Under the pieces are notes generated by a model. That model searched no databases and was not told where the DNA came from. It worked only from the letters and a program-made list of their open reading frames with translations. Both the position numbers and the translations under genes were made by a program. Source: Vulcanimicrobiota bacterium (lineage in GTDB: Bacteria; Vulcanimicrobiota; Xenobia; Xenobiales; JADMJV01). From it: 64,000 nucleotides of DNA. Below are positions 26,319-35,637 of this stretch, piece after piece; positions within the stretch are counted from its first letter, which is position 1, and each line of letters starts with the position of its first letter. Where the stretch lies: the NCBI GenBank assembly GCA_019637395.1, contig JAHBVR010000021.1:62001-126000 (forward strand), given 5' to 3'.

Positions 26319-28190
26319 ATGCAATTTCCTGGGGGCACCATTCATGTCCTGGTGGTGGAAGACAACGAGGTAGACTTCGAGCTGCTGATGTTGCAGTTGC
26401 TGGAAGCCGGTGTCACGGCCGAGTGCAGGCGCGTCGAGACCGCCTCCCAACTGCGTGAGGCTCTGGCCCAACAAGAGTGGGATGCTATCATTTCCGATTA
26501 CAGCCTGCCTGGTTTCTCGGGCCTGGAAGCTCTCCAGATCCACCGGGAAGTAGGCGGGCTGATTCCTTTTCTCTTCACCAGCGGCACGGTGGGAGAACAG
26601 GCGGCCGTGGAATGTATGCGCCGCGGAGCTCAAGATTTCGTGCTGAAGGGGCACAAACGTCTGGTTCCGGCTTTGCTCCGCGAATTGGAGGAAGCGAAGA
26701 AGCGTAAGGCAGCTCAGGCCACTCAGGACCGCCATCGGCAAATCGTGGAATCCACCGTCAGCGGTATTTTTTGCGCTGATAGCAGCGGTCAGCTCACTTT
26801 CCTGAACAGCCGGGGCGAAGAGATTCTGGGCCAATCAGGCGGCGATTCTCTCGAGCAGCTTTTCCGTCGGGCACGCGGGCCGGAAGTGAGCTCGGCCCTG
26901 CGTCCGCCCTATCTGGAGATCAAGACCTTTTCCTTTGAGCTGGACGACAAAGATATCCATATGGCGTTGCGGCCGCTGCAAGACGGCGGCGTGCTCGGTC
27001 AGTTCACCGATGTGACCCGCGAACGCAGCCTGGAACAGCGCCTGGTGCTGGCTCAGAAGATGGAGGCCTTGGGCCGGCTGGCCTCGGGAGTGGCTCACGA
27101 CTTTAACAATACCCTCACGGTTATTTTAGGATTCACCGGGCTCCTCCGCGAAGAACTGCCCGAGGGCAACGCCCAGGAGCTGTTGGCCCTGGTGGAGGAT
27201 GCGGCCGAACGCGGTTCGGCGCTGAGCCGCCAGATTCTGGCGGTGGCTCGTCAGCAAGAGCTCAACCTGGAGACCATTGACTTGCGCCACCACGTGAATT
27301 CCATTCAGCCGCTGCTGCGCCAGGCAGCCGGTCCCCACGTGGAACTGGAAATTCGTTGCGAGGCTGAACATGATCGGGTGCGGTTTGATCCCAATTTACT
27401 GCTCCAGGTGCTGCTCAATCTGATCGTCAACGCCCGCGACGCCATGAAGCAGCAGAGCGACCGGCCCGCTCCCGGATCCCGTGTGGTTATCAGCTGTTCT
27501 GACGTGGTTTTGGAAGAAAGTCAGGCCAGTATCATCGACAACCGGTTGGGTCCGGGGCACTATGTGACGCTGGCCGTGAGCGATAATGGCTCGGGCATGG
27601 ATGAGGAAACGCGCCTGCGCATCTTTGAGCCGTTCTACACCACCAAGTCACACGGGACCGGTCTGGGGTTGGCCAGCGTCTACGGCACGGTGGCCCAGAG
27701 CGGCGGCGGCATCTGGGTCTACAGTGAACTGAATCGCGGCACCACTTTCAAGATTTACCTGCCCTGCCTGGTGCCTCCCGAGCAGATTCAGGAAGAGGTG
27801 CCCAAGCCGGAGGGCGACTATTTGCTGCTGGTGGTGGACGATTGCCCGGCCACCCGCAGCCTGGTCCGCGAAGTCTTGCAGCGCGACGGCTATCAGGTCC
27901 TGGAGGCGGCCTCGGGCCAGGAGGCTTTGCGCTGCGTGGAAGCCGAAGCTCAGAGTGTGGATTTGCTGGTCAGCGATGTGGTCTTGCCCGATTTGATCGG
28001 TCCTGAACTGGCTTTGCACCTGCGCGATCGCCTGCCCAACCTGGAGGTGATCTTCACCTCGGGCTACGGCGCCGAGTTCTGCCGCCTGCCACCCCCCGAA
28101 AAGCTCTCCCACCGTTTCGTCGACAAGCCCATTCATAGCGGCGATCTCCTGCGGAAGGTGCGTCAGGCTCTCTCTGCCAAAGTCCGTTAA
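26319..28190 (+). CDS. Hybrid histidine kinase: REC-PAS-HisKA-HATPase-REC
   Basis: 623 residues, soluble. Receiver 1 spans 8-125 (Asp60 in IISDYSLPG). PAS spans about 138-235. HisKA carries RLASGVAHDFNNTLTVILG (His260), the form found in NtrB-like/Blue-type hybrid kinases. HATPase_c spans 355-490 (NLIVNARDAM, DNGSGMD, GTGLGLASV). Receiver 2 spans about 505-620 (VVDDCP, LVSDVVLPD, SGYGAE). Having receivers at both ends suggests input from an upstream kinase and an intramolecular or relay output. The stop lies 17 nt inside the likely start of the following symporter gene. Confidence 0.95.
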   Translation: MQFPGGTIHVLVVEDNEVDFELLMLQLLEAGVTAECRRVETASQLREALAQQEWDAIISDYSLPGFSGLEALQIHREVGGLIPFLFTSGTVGEQAAVECMRRGAQDFVLKGHKRLVPALLRELEEAKKRKAAQATQDRHRQIVESTVSGIFCADSSGQLTFLNSRGEEILGQSGGDSLEQLFRRARGPEVSSALRPPYLEIKTFSFELDDKDIHMALRPLQDGGVLGQFTDVTRERSLEQRLVLAQKMEALGRLASGVAHDFNNTLTVILGFTGLLREELPEGNAQELLALVEDAAERGSALSRQILAVARQQELNLETIDLRHHVNSIQPLLRQAAGPHVELEIRCEAEHDRVRFDPNLLLQVLLNLIVNARDAMKQQSDRPAPGSRVVISCSDVVLEESQASIIDNRLGPGHYVTLAVSDNGSGMDEETRLRIFEPFYTTKSHGTGLGLASVYGTVAQSGGGIWVYSELNRGTTFKIYLPCLVPPEQIQEEVPKPEGDYLLLVVDDCPATRSLVREVLQRDGYQVLEAASGQEALRCVEAEAQSVDLLVSDVVLPDLIGPELALHLRDRLPNLEVIFTSGYGAEFCRLPPPEKLSHRFVDKPIHSGDLLRKVRQALSAKVR

Positions 28191-29451
28191 GTCTCCAGTT
28201 TGGGCCATCCTGGGCGCCTCCTCCGGCAATCTGGTGGAGTGGTACGACTTTTATGCCTACGCCTTCACGGCCATTTACTTCGCCCAGGCCTTTTTTCCGG
28301 AGGGCGACGAGACCAGCAAGTTGCTGCAAAGCGCCGGCATCTTTGGCGTAGGCTTCTTGATGCGGCCGCTGGGCGGCTGGTTTTTCGGACGCATGGCCGA
28401 TCGCCACGGGCGGCGCACTTCGATGCTGGTTTCGGTGCTGATGATGTCCTTTGGTTCGTTGATGATCGCCGTCTTGCCCACCTACCAGACCATCGGTCTG
28501 GCCGCTCCCTGGCTGTTGTTGGCGGCGCGCATGATTCAGGGCCTGTCGGTCGGAGGCGAGTACGGGGCCAGCGCCACCTACATGAGCGAAATCGCCACTC
28601 CCAGACACCGGGGCTTTTATTCTTCCTTTCAGTACATGACCTTGATCGGCGGCCAGTTGCTGGCTTCGCTGGTGATCGTCAGCCTGGACCATCTTTTGGA
28701 AAAAGAGCAGATCCTGGCCTGGGGCTGGCGCATCCCCTTTGCTATCGGAGCGCTGGCCGCGCTGGTGGCCCTGTTTTTGCGGCGCACGCTGGTCGAGACG
28801 AGCACCGCCGAATCCCGCCGGGCCACCGATAGCGGCAGCCTTTGGGGGCTGATGAAGCAACCGTTCGCCTGCTTGTCGGTGATTGGCTTTACCGGAGGCG
28901 GTTCGCTGATCTTTTATACCTACACCACCTACATGCAAAAATACCTGGTCAACACCGCTCACTTCGAAAAGTCGCTGGCCAATCAGGTGATGACCGGCGT
29001 GCTGCTTTTCTACATGTTGATTCAGCCGGTATTTGGCGCGTTGTCGGATCGGGTCGGGCGGAAACGCTGCATGGTCGGGTTTGGCCTGTGGGGCCTCTTG
29101 ACCACCCTTCCGCTGATGACCGCCATTGGGCGCTCGACGGGCCCGCTGGAGGCGGGTCTGTTGATCGCACTGGCGCTGACGGGAATCTCGCTGTATACGA
29201 GCATCAGCGGCATCGTCAAGGCCGAGCTTTTCCCGATTGAAACGCGCGCTCTCGGGGTGGGCTTTTGCTACGCCATCGGCAATGCCATCTTCGGAGGGAG
29301 CGCCGAGTATACGGCGCTCTACCTCAAGCAACAGGGCCACGAAGCCTATTATTTCTATTACGTCTCGGCCATGGCGGTGGTCTTCCTGCTGGTGGCCCTG
29401 CGCCTGCCCGACGGGCGCAAGGATTCCTACCTGAGCGACGAGGACGTTTAG
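28174..29451 (+). CDS. MFS metabolite:H+ symporter (MHS/KgtP-like)
   Basis: 425 residues with twelve hydrophobic segments. ASSGNLVEWYDFYAYAF at the N-terminus and GRMADRHGRRTSM in the first cytoplasmic loop are hallmarks of the metabolite:H+ symporter group (alpha-ketoglutarate, citrate, shikimate or osmolyte carriers). The first ATG/GTG/TTG is a GTG at 28234, inside this conserved motif. The in-frame extension upstream encodes the normal N-terminus and contains CTG at 28174 with CAGG 6 nt before it, so CTG is the likely start. That start overlaps the hybrid kinase gene by 17 nt. Confidence 0.9.
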   Translation: MPKSVKSPVWAILGASSGNLVEWYDFYAYAFTAIYFAQAFFPEGDETSKLLQSAGIFGVGFLMRPLGGWFFGRMADRHGRRTSMLVSVLMMSFGSLMIAVLPTYQTIGLAAPWLLLAARMIQGLSVGGEYGASATYMSEIATPRHRGFYSSFQYMTLIGGQLLASLVIVSLDHLLEKEQILAWGWRIPFAIGALAALVALFLRRTLVETSTAESRRATDSGSLWGLMKQPFACLSVIGFTGGGSLIFYTYTTYMQKYLVNTAHFEKSLANQVMTGVLLFYMLIQPVFGALSDRVGRKRCMVGFGLWGLLTTLPLMTAIGRSTGPLEAGLLIALALTGISLYTSISGIVKAELFPIETRALGVGFCYAIGNAIFGGSAEYTALYLKQQGHEAYYFYYVSAMAVVFLLVALRLPDGRKDSYLSDEDV

Positions 29452-29485
29452 GACTTTTTTCAGCTTCGCTACTTAAGCTGGCCAG

Positions 29486-32461
29486 GTGATATCCAAGTTA
29501 GCCCATTTGCCCGCGCCCGGATTCCATCCCAGCGAAGTCAAGAAGCCCGTCTCCGACCTGCCCCAACTACCCGCCGACCAGTTCGAGGCGGCGCAAGACA
29601 AGCATGAGCCCAACCAGCACAAGGGGGCCAAGATTCTGGTGGGATTGGGGATGCTGGCCGGAGGGCTGGGTAGCAGCGCCACCGCTCTGGCCGCCGACCA
29701 GGCCCAGGTGCAGATTCAGGCTCAGACCCGGCCACTGGCCAATGACGACGTGCACCGCTTGATGATCAGTCATTTCAAGGCGGAAGGCGAAGTCTATAAA
29801 AAGGTGCTGGGCTTTTCAGGTGACCTGACCACCGCTCAGGCCGAGCAACGTTTGAAGGATGGCGACACCGTCTACGTTCGCTTGAAAAGCGGTCAAGTAC
29901 AGAAAATTTCCTCCATGCAAGAACTGGAGACGCTGGATACTCTGCAGGGCCAGGGCCTGTATCCCAATCTGCCGCCGGATCTGGTGGACTCTCTGAAGAT
30001 GCTCGAACAGGGCCAGACCAAGAGAGACGGCATGTACAAGCCCAATGGCGACGAAGTGACGGCTTTTGACGCCTACCGGATTTTGGGCACCAAACATCCC
30101 GGCGCGGCCGGCGCGGCTGCCCTCTACGGCCTGGGTGGGCTGGCGGTGGGACTGGGATTGGCCGGGGCCGGGGCGCTGGTGATCGGCAAAGGTTTGTTGG
30201 TGCCCGAGATCAAGGGTAAGCGCCTTTCCCAGGAGGTATTGATCGGCGCCGGCATCGGCATCGCCGCGCTGGGATTGTTTTCCGGTGTGGGCATGGGCGT
30301 GCTTCACCACCAGGCCGAATGGCCCAAAACCCTGGAGATCCGCAACGGGGCCGACAGCAATTTGACTCTGCGCGATCTGCTGGATGTGGTGCCGCAGGCC
30401 AACTGGCTGATCAGTCAGGCCGAGCATCCCTTCACCCAGGAGCAGCAGCGCCAGGTCTTGAGCCACTTTGAGCAGCACGGGGGGGTGTATAAATCCGGTC
30501 TGGGCCATGGGCGCTTGAGCGCGCGCGAGGCCCAGGAGCGTCTGGCCAAAGGCAAGTCCATCGAACTCCCCAACCCGCGCAAGCCCGGCGAGAAGATCGA
30601 AATTTCCGATTTCCGACACCTACAAGAGTTCGACACCGTCTACGGCACCGGCGTCAATCCCGTCACCACTCAGGACGAAATGAAGTCGTTGCGTTACCTG
30701 GATCAGCACGGCGGCTTCGAGTTGAAGGGTAAGCCCGCCAGCGCTTACCATGCTCTGGACCGGATGCTGCGCGACCGGCTGCCCGTGGACGCCAGGTTGA
30801 ACAACAAGAAATATGTCCTCAATGATCTGCGCGAAGCCCAGGAACTCAATGCCCTCAAGGGCGACGGCATCAACACCATCCTTTCCATCCCGCAGTTCCA
30901 GGCGCTGCAGCATTTCGATCCGGCTTTCAAGAATGGCGACAAATCACTCGATGCCTTCGAAGCGCTGCAGTTGATGCATCAGAAAAAGACGGTGGGGGTC
31001 AGTTCCAGCGGCCGCCTGGCCCAGGTCGGCAATCCCATGGACGTGCAGCAATTGCACTCACTGGAAGTGACCGGCAAGAACAATTTCCTGCCCGAACAAG
31101 ATTACCAGTTGCTCCAATATTGGCAGCAGCACGGCGGCTACCAGGACGGGCGGGCTTACGAAGCGCTCAAGAGCATGGAAGTGGGCGGCGAGTTCAACGT
31201 GCAAAGCTCGGGGCGCTGGGCTCCGGCGCGCTCCTTCCAGGATTTGCAGGACCTGGCCTCTTTCGAAGCCCCCGACAGCCCTTTCCCGGACAGCATTCCG
31301 GCCGAAGCTCGCGACCGCCTGGAATATTTCCAGGGGACTTCCAAGCTGGCTTTCCGGGTGGGGAACCGCGAGGGGCGAGCCTACGAAGGTTACCGCGAGC
31401 TGCGCGACCGCCAACCCTTCGACGTCAAGGCCGGCGGCGTGTGGAATAGCGTCGATTCACCCCAGGCGTTGCACGATCTGGACGCCATGCTGGGTCGGCA
31501 GGTCAACGATATCCTGCCCAAGGACCAGTATGACTTGCTGCACCACCTGGGGGACGGCTCGGCTACCGAGGGCCTGGCCCGTTTGCACAGCAAAGCCAAC
31601 TCCTATCAGGCGCTGCAGGCTTTCCGCAAAGGGCAGGCGGTCACCTATGATTTCGTGGGCGGAGACTTTCAGGATCTGGTGAGCATTCCGGTGGGCGGGC
31701 TGGACAAGCTGGCCGAGACCAAACTGCGCCGTGACAATCAGAAGGAATATGACAAGTATCGCTACAGCCTGCCGGAATTCCAGCAAAAGATGCAGCGCCA
31801 GGCCGAACAACTGCCGGAGCTGGCCCAAAACGACCTGGCCCAGGGGCAGGGGCACAAGCGCGACGGCGAGGCGGCCGAGCGCCGCGGCCGCAGCGATCTG
31901 TCCGATGCCCAGAGCGATTTGTCGCGGGCTCGTTCGGATGAATCCTGGGCTCAGGGACGTCTGATCATGGCCTATGCCATGCCCAGCGAAAACGCGGTAA
32001 CGAAATACCGGACGGTCTATGATTCCGAGGGCAACAGCCGCCAGGAATCCTACACCGACTACGAACACAACTATGCTCGGGATGCGGCCATCTCTTCGGC
32101 CCAATCCGATATTTGGGACGCTCAGCGCCGGCAAAGCCGGGCCCGCTCGGAGATCAGCGACGCCGAGGCGGCCATTCGCCGGGCCGAAGAGGCCATTCGC
32201 CAGGCCGAGAAAGAAATCTCCGAAAGTCAGGAGATCATCCGCCTGGCGGCCACTTTGGGAATGCAGGTCAACGGGCTCAACGAGGCGGATTACCAACGCG
32301 TCATCGGACAGCTCAAGTCGGAAGTGGCCCGCATGCGCCAGTTGTCGCATACCTCCTCGCTGAGTAACAACCTGGGGCGCGAAGGCAAGTTGATCGACAA
32401 CATGCTGAACCGGCCCGCTCGCCCGCCCGGCTGGACGCTACCAACTCCCCTGGCTCAATAG
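29486..32461 (+). CDS. Large repeat protein with membrane segments and coiled-coil end (unknown function)
   Basis: 991 residues starting at GTG 29486. Residues 1-48 are polar and contain LPADQFEA; 49-71 are hydrophobic, signal- or anchor-like. About eight diverged repeats of roughly 70 residues follow (about 95-200 and 322-745), each with a pattern like hhxxFxQHGG, AYxALxxh, and a LxxLxxLxGxG...LP stretch. They are interrupted by two hydrophobic segments at about 207-238 and 251-274. Residues 775-945 form a charged coiled coil rich in Arg, Ser, Asp and Gln. I do not recognise the family. It lies directly upstream of the GspF/pseudopilin genes in the same orientation, which makes a surface or secretion role plausible but unproven. 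Confidence 0.75.
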   Translation: MISKLAHLPAPGFHPSEVKKPVSDLPQLPADQFEAAQDKHEPNQHKGAKILVGLGMLAGGLGSSATALAADQAQVQIQAQTRPLANDDVHRLMISHFKAEGEVYKKVLGFSGDLTTAQAEQRLKDGDTVYVRLKSGQVQKISSMQELETLDTLQGQGLYPNLPPDLVDSLKMLEQGQTKRDGMYKPNGDEVTAFDAYRILGTKHPGAAGAAALYGLGGLAVGLGLAGAGALVIGKGLLVPEIKGKRLSQEVLIGAGIGIAALGLFSGVGMGVLHHQAEWPKTLEIRNGADSNLTLRDLLDVVPQANWLISQAEHPFTQEQQRQVLSHFEQHGGVYKSGLGHGRLSAREAQERLAKGKSIELPNPRKPGEKIEISDFRHLQEFDTVYGTGVNPVTTQDEMKSLRYLDQHGGFELKGKPASAYHALDRMLRDRLPVDARLNNKKYVLNDLREAQELNALKGDGINTILSIPQFQALQHFDPAFKNGDKSLDAFEALQLMHQKKTVGVSSSGRLAQVGNPMDVQQLHSLEVTGKNNFLPEQDYQLLQYWQQHGGYQDGRAYEALKSMEVGGEFNVQSSGRWAPARSFQDLQDLASFEAPDSPFPDSIPAEARDRLEYFQGTSKLAFRVGNREGRAYEGYRELRDRQPFDVKAGGVWNSVDSPQALHDLDAMLGRQVNDILPKDQYDLLHHLGDGSATEGLARLHSKANSYQALQAFRKGQAVTYDFVGGDFQDLVSIPVGGLDKLAETKLRRDNQKEYDKYRYSLPEFQQKMQRQAEQLPELAQNDLAQGQGHKRDGEAAERRGRSDLSDAQSDLSRARSDESWAQGRLIMAYAMPSENAVTKYRTVYDSEGNSRQESYTDYEHNYARDAAISSAQSDIWDAQRRQSRARSEISDAEAAIRRAEEAIRQAEKEISESQEIIRLAATLGMQVNGLNEADYQRVIGQLKSEVARMRQLSHTSSLSNNLGREGKLIDNMLNRPARPPGWTLPTPLAQ

Positions 32462-32492
32462 GAAGACCCGAAGCGATCTTTAATTACCGGGA

Positions 32493-33584
32493 ATGTCGCC
32501 CCTGCAGTGGCTGAACCGGTTCCGCCTCAGGCCCAAAGTTCCGCGCCTGCAGGTGGTCATTTTTACTCGCCAGCTTTCGTCTATGCTGGCCAGTGGGGTG
32601 ACTTTGCTGGTCGCCTTGAGCGTGCTGGGGGAGCAATCGGAATCGCCGGAGTTCAACCGGGTGGTACGCAAAATCTCGGACATGATCAACTCCGGCATCC
32701 GTCTCTCGGTGGCTCTCTCGGAGCATCCGCATGTTTTCTCGCGCATTTATTGCGTGATGGTGCAGATTGGCGAACAAACCGGCCAGCTCGAAGATATGCT
32801 CGAACGCCTGGCCGACTGGATGGAGCGCGATGAGAATCTGCGCATGCGCATCACCAAAGCACTGACTTACCCTCTTTTCGTGTGCGGCCTGGCGGTCATT
32901 CTGACCTTGGGCCTGTTCTATACGGTGGTGCCGAGCTTTCTTAACATTTTCGAGGAGATGGGCGTCGAATTACCGCTTCCCACCAGGATCGTCAAGTTCG
33001 TGGCCGACTCTCTGACCGATCCAAGTGCCTGGTTGGTGGGTTCGGCGGCCCTCTGCGGCATTTATTATTTCGTGACCATGCACCTGTCCCGGCCGGGGGC
33101 CTGGGTGGAACCCTATCGGTTTCTGCTCAAGATCCCGGTGCTGGGTTCCATGATGCTTTTCGGCGCTCTGGCCCGTCTAACCGGTACCCTGGGCGTGTTG
33201 CTCGAGTCCGGCATGGACTTGCCCAGGGCGGTGCGCATGTCCGTACTGGCCTCGGCCCAGCCTATCTGGGAAGCCGACCTGAACGCGCTCACCGAATCCA
33301 TTCAGCAAGGCAATCCGCTCTCGGAGCACCTCTCGCTGCGCGACGACATCTATCCCACCGCCCTGACCCAGATGATCCTGGCCGGCGAGGAATCGGCGCA
33401 GCTGGCCGAGTTGGCCTGCCGGGCGGGCGCCTACTACGAGGTAGAACTGGGGTTCCATATCGATACCCTCTCCAGCGTGATGGAACCCGTGCTGATGGCG
33501 GCCGTTTCGCTGGTGGTTGGAAGCATTGTGATCGCGCTGTTCTTGCCGCTCTACGGATTTTTGTCGAATCTGGGGATGGGCTAA
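32493..33584 (+). CDS. GspF/PilC-like platform protein lacking the N-terminal domain
   Basis: 363 residues. Two T2SSF domains follow each other (about 20-145 and 220-345), each with helical hairpins and a membrane segment; FTRQLSSMLASGVTLL opens the first and FGALARLTGTLGVLLESG the second. GspF/PilC proteins are the inner-membrane platform for pilus or pseudopilus assembly and contact the ATPase. The usual 50-70 residue leading domain (YxAxDxxGK...A...L) is missing. Such a domain is present in the 43603 gene. It heads the pseudopilin gene series. Confidence 0.93.
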   Translation: MSPLQWLNRFRLRPKVPRLQVVIFTRQLSSMLASGVTLLVALSVLGEQSESPEFNRVVRKISDMINSGIRLSVALSEHPHVFSRIYCVMVQIGEQTGQLEDMLERLADWMERDENLRMRITKALTYPLFVCGLAVILTLGLFYTVVPSFLNIFEEMGVELPLPTRIVKFVADSLTDPSAWLVGSAALCGIYYFVTMHLSRPGAWVEPYRFLLKIPVLGSMMLFGALARLTGTLGVLLESGMDLPRAVRMSVLASAQPIWEADLNALTESIQQGNPLSEHLSLRDDIYPTALTQMILAGEESAQLAELACRAGAYYEVELGFHIDTLSSVMEPVLMAAVSLVVGSIVIALFLPLYGFLSNLGMG

Positions 33585-33589
33585 GTGAC

Positions 33590-33750
33590 CCCCCGGCGCA
33601 AATTCCATCACGAATTTGGACGCCCCGGCATCCCGCCTGGTGGCGTCGCAACTCCTCCATGTATAACCCGATACACCTCGTCATTGCTCCTTGCCAGGCG
33701 GGCCCCCGAGCGCCCAAATTGCGCAACGGAATTACGCCGGGGGCCACTAA
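33590..33750. other. 160-bp gap with inverted repeats between gspF-like and pseudopilin genes
   Basis: CAAATTC-CATCAC-GAATTTG at about 33599-33618 is a perfect 7-bp hairpin. CCCGCCTGG (about 33632) and CCAGGCGGG (about 33695) form a second, wider inverted pair. No coding signal was seen. The two structures could separate translation of the platform protein from that of the pilins. Confidence 0.4.
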
Positions 33751-33754
33751 GCGG

Positions 33755-34564
33755 ATGAGAAGACGCGGACTGTCGCTGGCCGAGACGATTATGGCCATCT
33801 TTCTTTTTGTGGCCGGTGGACTGGTGTGTTTCGAGCTGGTCTTGTCGGCCTGCCGGGATGGAGCGCGAGTCGAGGAAGTCACCCAGGCCACCATTGTGGG
33901 CGAGAGCGTGCTCGACGGCCTGCGTAACTGGGCCTACCACCCGGACAATTATATGACCCAATGGTCGATTTACGACGACAAAGACATCCCCTGGGAGGGA
34001 GGCTATCGCGTGCATACCTACCTGGCGCCCACCCAGCGCAATCCTGTGTCACCCTGCAGCGCTCTGGAAATCGGTTATCCTCCGCGGGAGCTCACCGATT
34101 CCTCGCGGGTGGTCCGGGTCAAAATCAGTTGGCGCAACGGCGCTCCCGCCGACACCTTGAGCCTGGTGGCTGTGATCAACGAACCCCCCCGAACGGTGCG
34201 CTCCATCAACCCGATGGTGGTCACCCGACTCCCTCCCCTCGTCGATCCGGTGGCCGTGAATACCACCACCCGCTTCAAGGCCGAGCTATTTGACACTTCC
34301 GATCGTTTGATTCAAGGTCTTACCTGGAATTGGCGCATCATTTCCAACTGGGACACCGGGAACGGCGGGATGGGTTCTTTGGAGGAGATTCCCACCCAGG
34401 CTCTGCGCGCCGAGATTGACCTTTTGCATCATTACTATCGGGGGGATCCGGAGTCCCCCAGCCCGCCTCACAAGCTGCCGGGTTCGGTGATCATGCGGGC
34501 GACCTGTACCTACGACGGCATAGACTACACCCTCGATTCGGCGCCGGTGACGCTCGGACCATGA
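33755..34564 (+). CDS. Type II/IV pseudopilin (GspI/PilV-like position)
   Basis: 269 residues. MRRRG|LSLAETIMAIFLF is a prepilin leader with peptidase site after Gly5 and Glu at +5, followed by the hydrophobic alpha-helix. The C-terminal two thirds is beta-rich and includes a segment (about 155-265) that looks like an immunoglobulin-type domain (WNWRIIS, VIMRATCTYDG). It is exported to the cell surface as a minor pilin. The stop overlaps the next prepilin start (ATGA). Confidence 0.85.
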   Translation: MRRRGLSLAETIMAIFLFVAGGLVCFELVLSACRDGARVEEVTQATIVGESVLDGLRNWAYHPDNYMTQWSIYDDKDIPWEGGYRVHTYLAPTQRNPVSPCSALEIGYPPRELTDSSRVVRVKISWRNGAPADTLSLVAVINEPPRTVRSINPMVVTRLPPLVDPVAVNTTTRFKAELFDTSDRLIQGLTWNWRIISNWDTGNGGMGSLEEIPTQALRAEIDLLHHYYRGDPESPSPPHKLPGSVIMRATCTYDGIDYTLDSAPVTLGP

Positions 34565-35118
34565 GAAACCGGCGGGGCGGATTCAACCTGGTCGAGGCGC
34601 TGTTGAGTTTCGCCTTGTTTTTGCTGGTACTCAGTTTGATCGTCCAGGGGGTCAGTCAATTGAGCCGCATCAGCAAATACTTTGACGCCAAATCCCAGGT
34701 TTTCGCCCAGGCCACCAGCCTGCTCAGCCGTATTTCCACCGACTTGCGCGAAGCCAACAGCGTATCCAGTCCCGCCCTCGGCGACCCGGCCACCTATGCC
34801 ATGCTGGAGCTGAAGAAAATCGAGCCGTCTCGGTGGCCCGGTTATTATCCGGCCACGCCGCCGACCCCGTGGGAGCCGCGCGACCCGGCTCTGCAAGAGC
34901 AGGTGACTTATACGCTGGCCGGCGATCGGCTGGAGTGCCAGCGGGTGGCGGCCACTTCCCAGCTCGAGACGGTGGCCACCGGCGTCCAGGGTTTTACCGT
35001 CAGGCGGGTGCGCGAATTGTGCATCGAAGTGCGACTTTCTTTCCTGGTCAACGAGCGGCTCACCGTCTTCACCCGGCTGGTGTGGCTGCCGCAACTGGTG
35101 GAGAGAACGCATCCATGA
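34561..35118 (+). CDS. Type II/IV pseudopilin (GspJ/PilW-like)
   Basis: 185 residues: MRNRRGG|FNLVEALLSFALFLL, leader cleaved after Gly7, Glu at +5 and a 20-residue hydrophobic helix. A small beta-rich head follows. Both ends overlap neighbours by 4 nt, so it is translated as part of the pilin operon. The short leader and the following SxxxR(I/L) pattern (LLSRISTDLREAN) fit PilW/GspJ-type minor pilins. Confidence 0.87.
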   Translation: MRNRRGGFNLVEALLSFALFLLVLSLIVQGVSQLSRISKYFDAKSQVFAQATSLLSRISTDLREANSVSSPALGDPATYAMLELKKIEPSRWPGYYPATPPTPWEPRDPALQEQVTYTLAGDRLECQRVAATSQLETVATGVQGFTVRRVRELCIEVRLSFLVNERLTVFTRLVWLPQLVERTHP

Positions 35119-35612
35119 GAAAGCGGCGCAGCGCCTTCTTGATCATCACGGTACTGCTGCTATTGGTCATTTTGCTGGTGTTGTGCGGCGCCTACCTGCG
35201 CAGTCAGGTCAATTACTATCGTGGAGCGCGCACCAACGCCTGGAAAGCCGGGGCCCGCCAACTGGCGCTCTCCGGCCTGGAAGACGTGCGCCTCAAAATG
35301 CTCAAGGACAGCGCCTTTCCGCCTACCAACTTGAGTACCACCCGCTTCACCTACGTGGAGAAAGTCTTTGATGAGACCGGCGGGATTGTGGGTTCTTACC
35401 GGGTCACGCTGCGTTCGGACAAAAGCGAAAAGCCGCTCTATATGCTCTACGTGCAGTGCGAGGGCCGGCTGGGACCGCCCGAGGCCCCGGTCGCCTCCCA
35501 CACTTTGACCGCCCTTTGCGACCTCAGCGAGAAAGCGCGTGACGCCAGCGGTCTGCCCAATCCACGCTTCCGCCGCTGGGTTCAATACCGGGACTCAGAC
35601 TGGCAGTATTGA
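35115..35612 (+). CDS. Pseudopilin-like protein without Glu5 (PilX/GspK-like)
   Basis: 165 residues. MRKRRSA|FLIITVLLLLVILLV looks like a prepilin leader, but position +5 is Thr and not Glu. Loss of Glu5 is typical of GspK/tip-type pseudopilins and of PilX relatives. The ALSGLEDVRLKMLKD segment after the helix also resembles PilX (ARSAAE/GLE). The ATG overlaps the previous stop by 4 nt. Confidence 0.82.
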   Translation: MRKRRSAFLIITVLLLLVILLVLCGAYLRSQVNYYRGARTNAWKAGARQLALSGLEDVRLKMLKDSAFPPTNLSTTRFTYVEKVFDETGGIVGSYRVTLRSDKSEKPLYMLYVQCEGRLGPPEAPVASHTLTALCDLSEKARDASGLPNPRFRRWVQYRDSDWQY

Positions 35613-35637
35613 CCTATTCATGATATGTTAACTAAAT

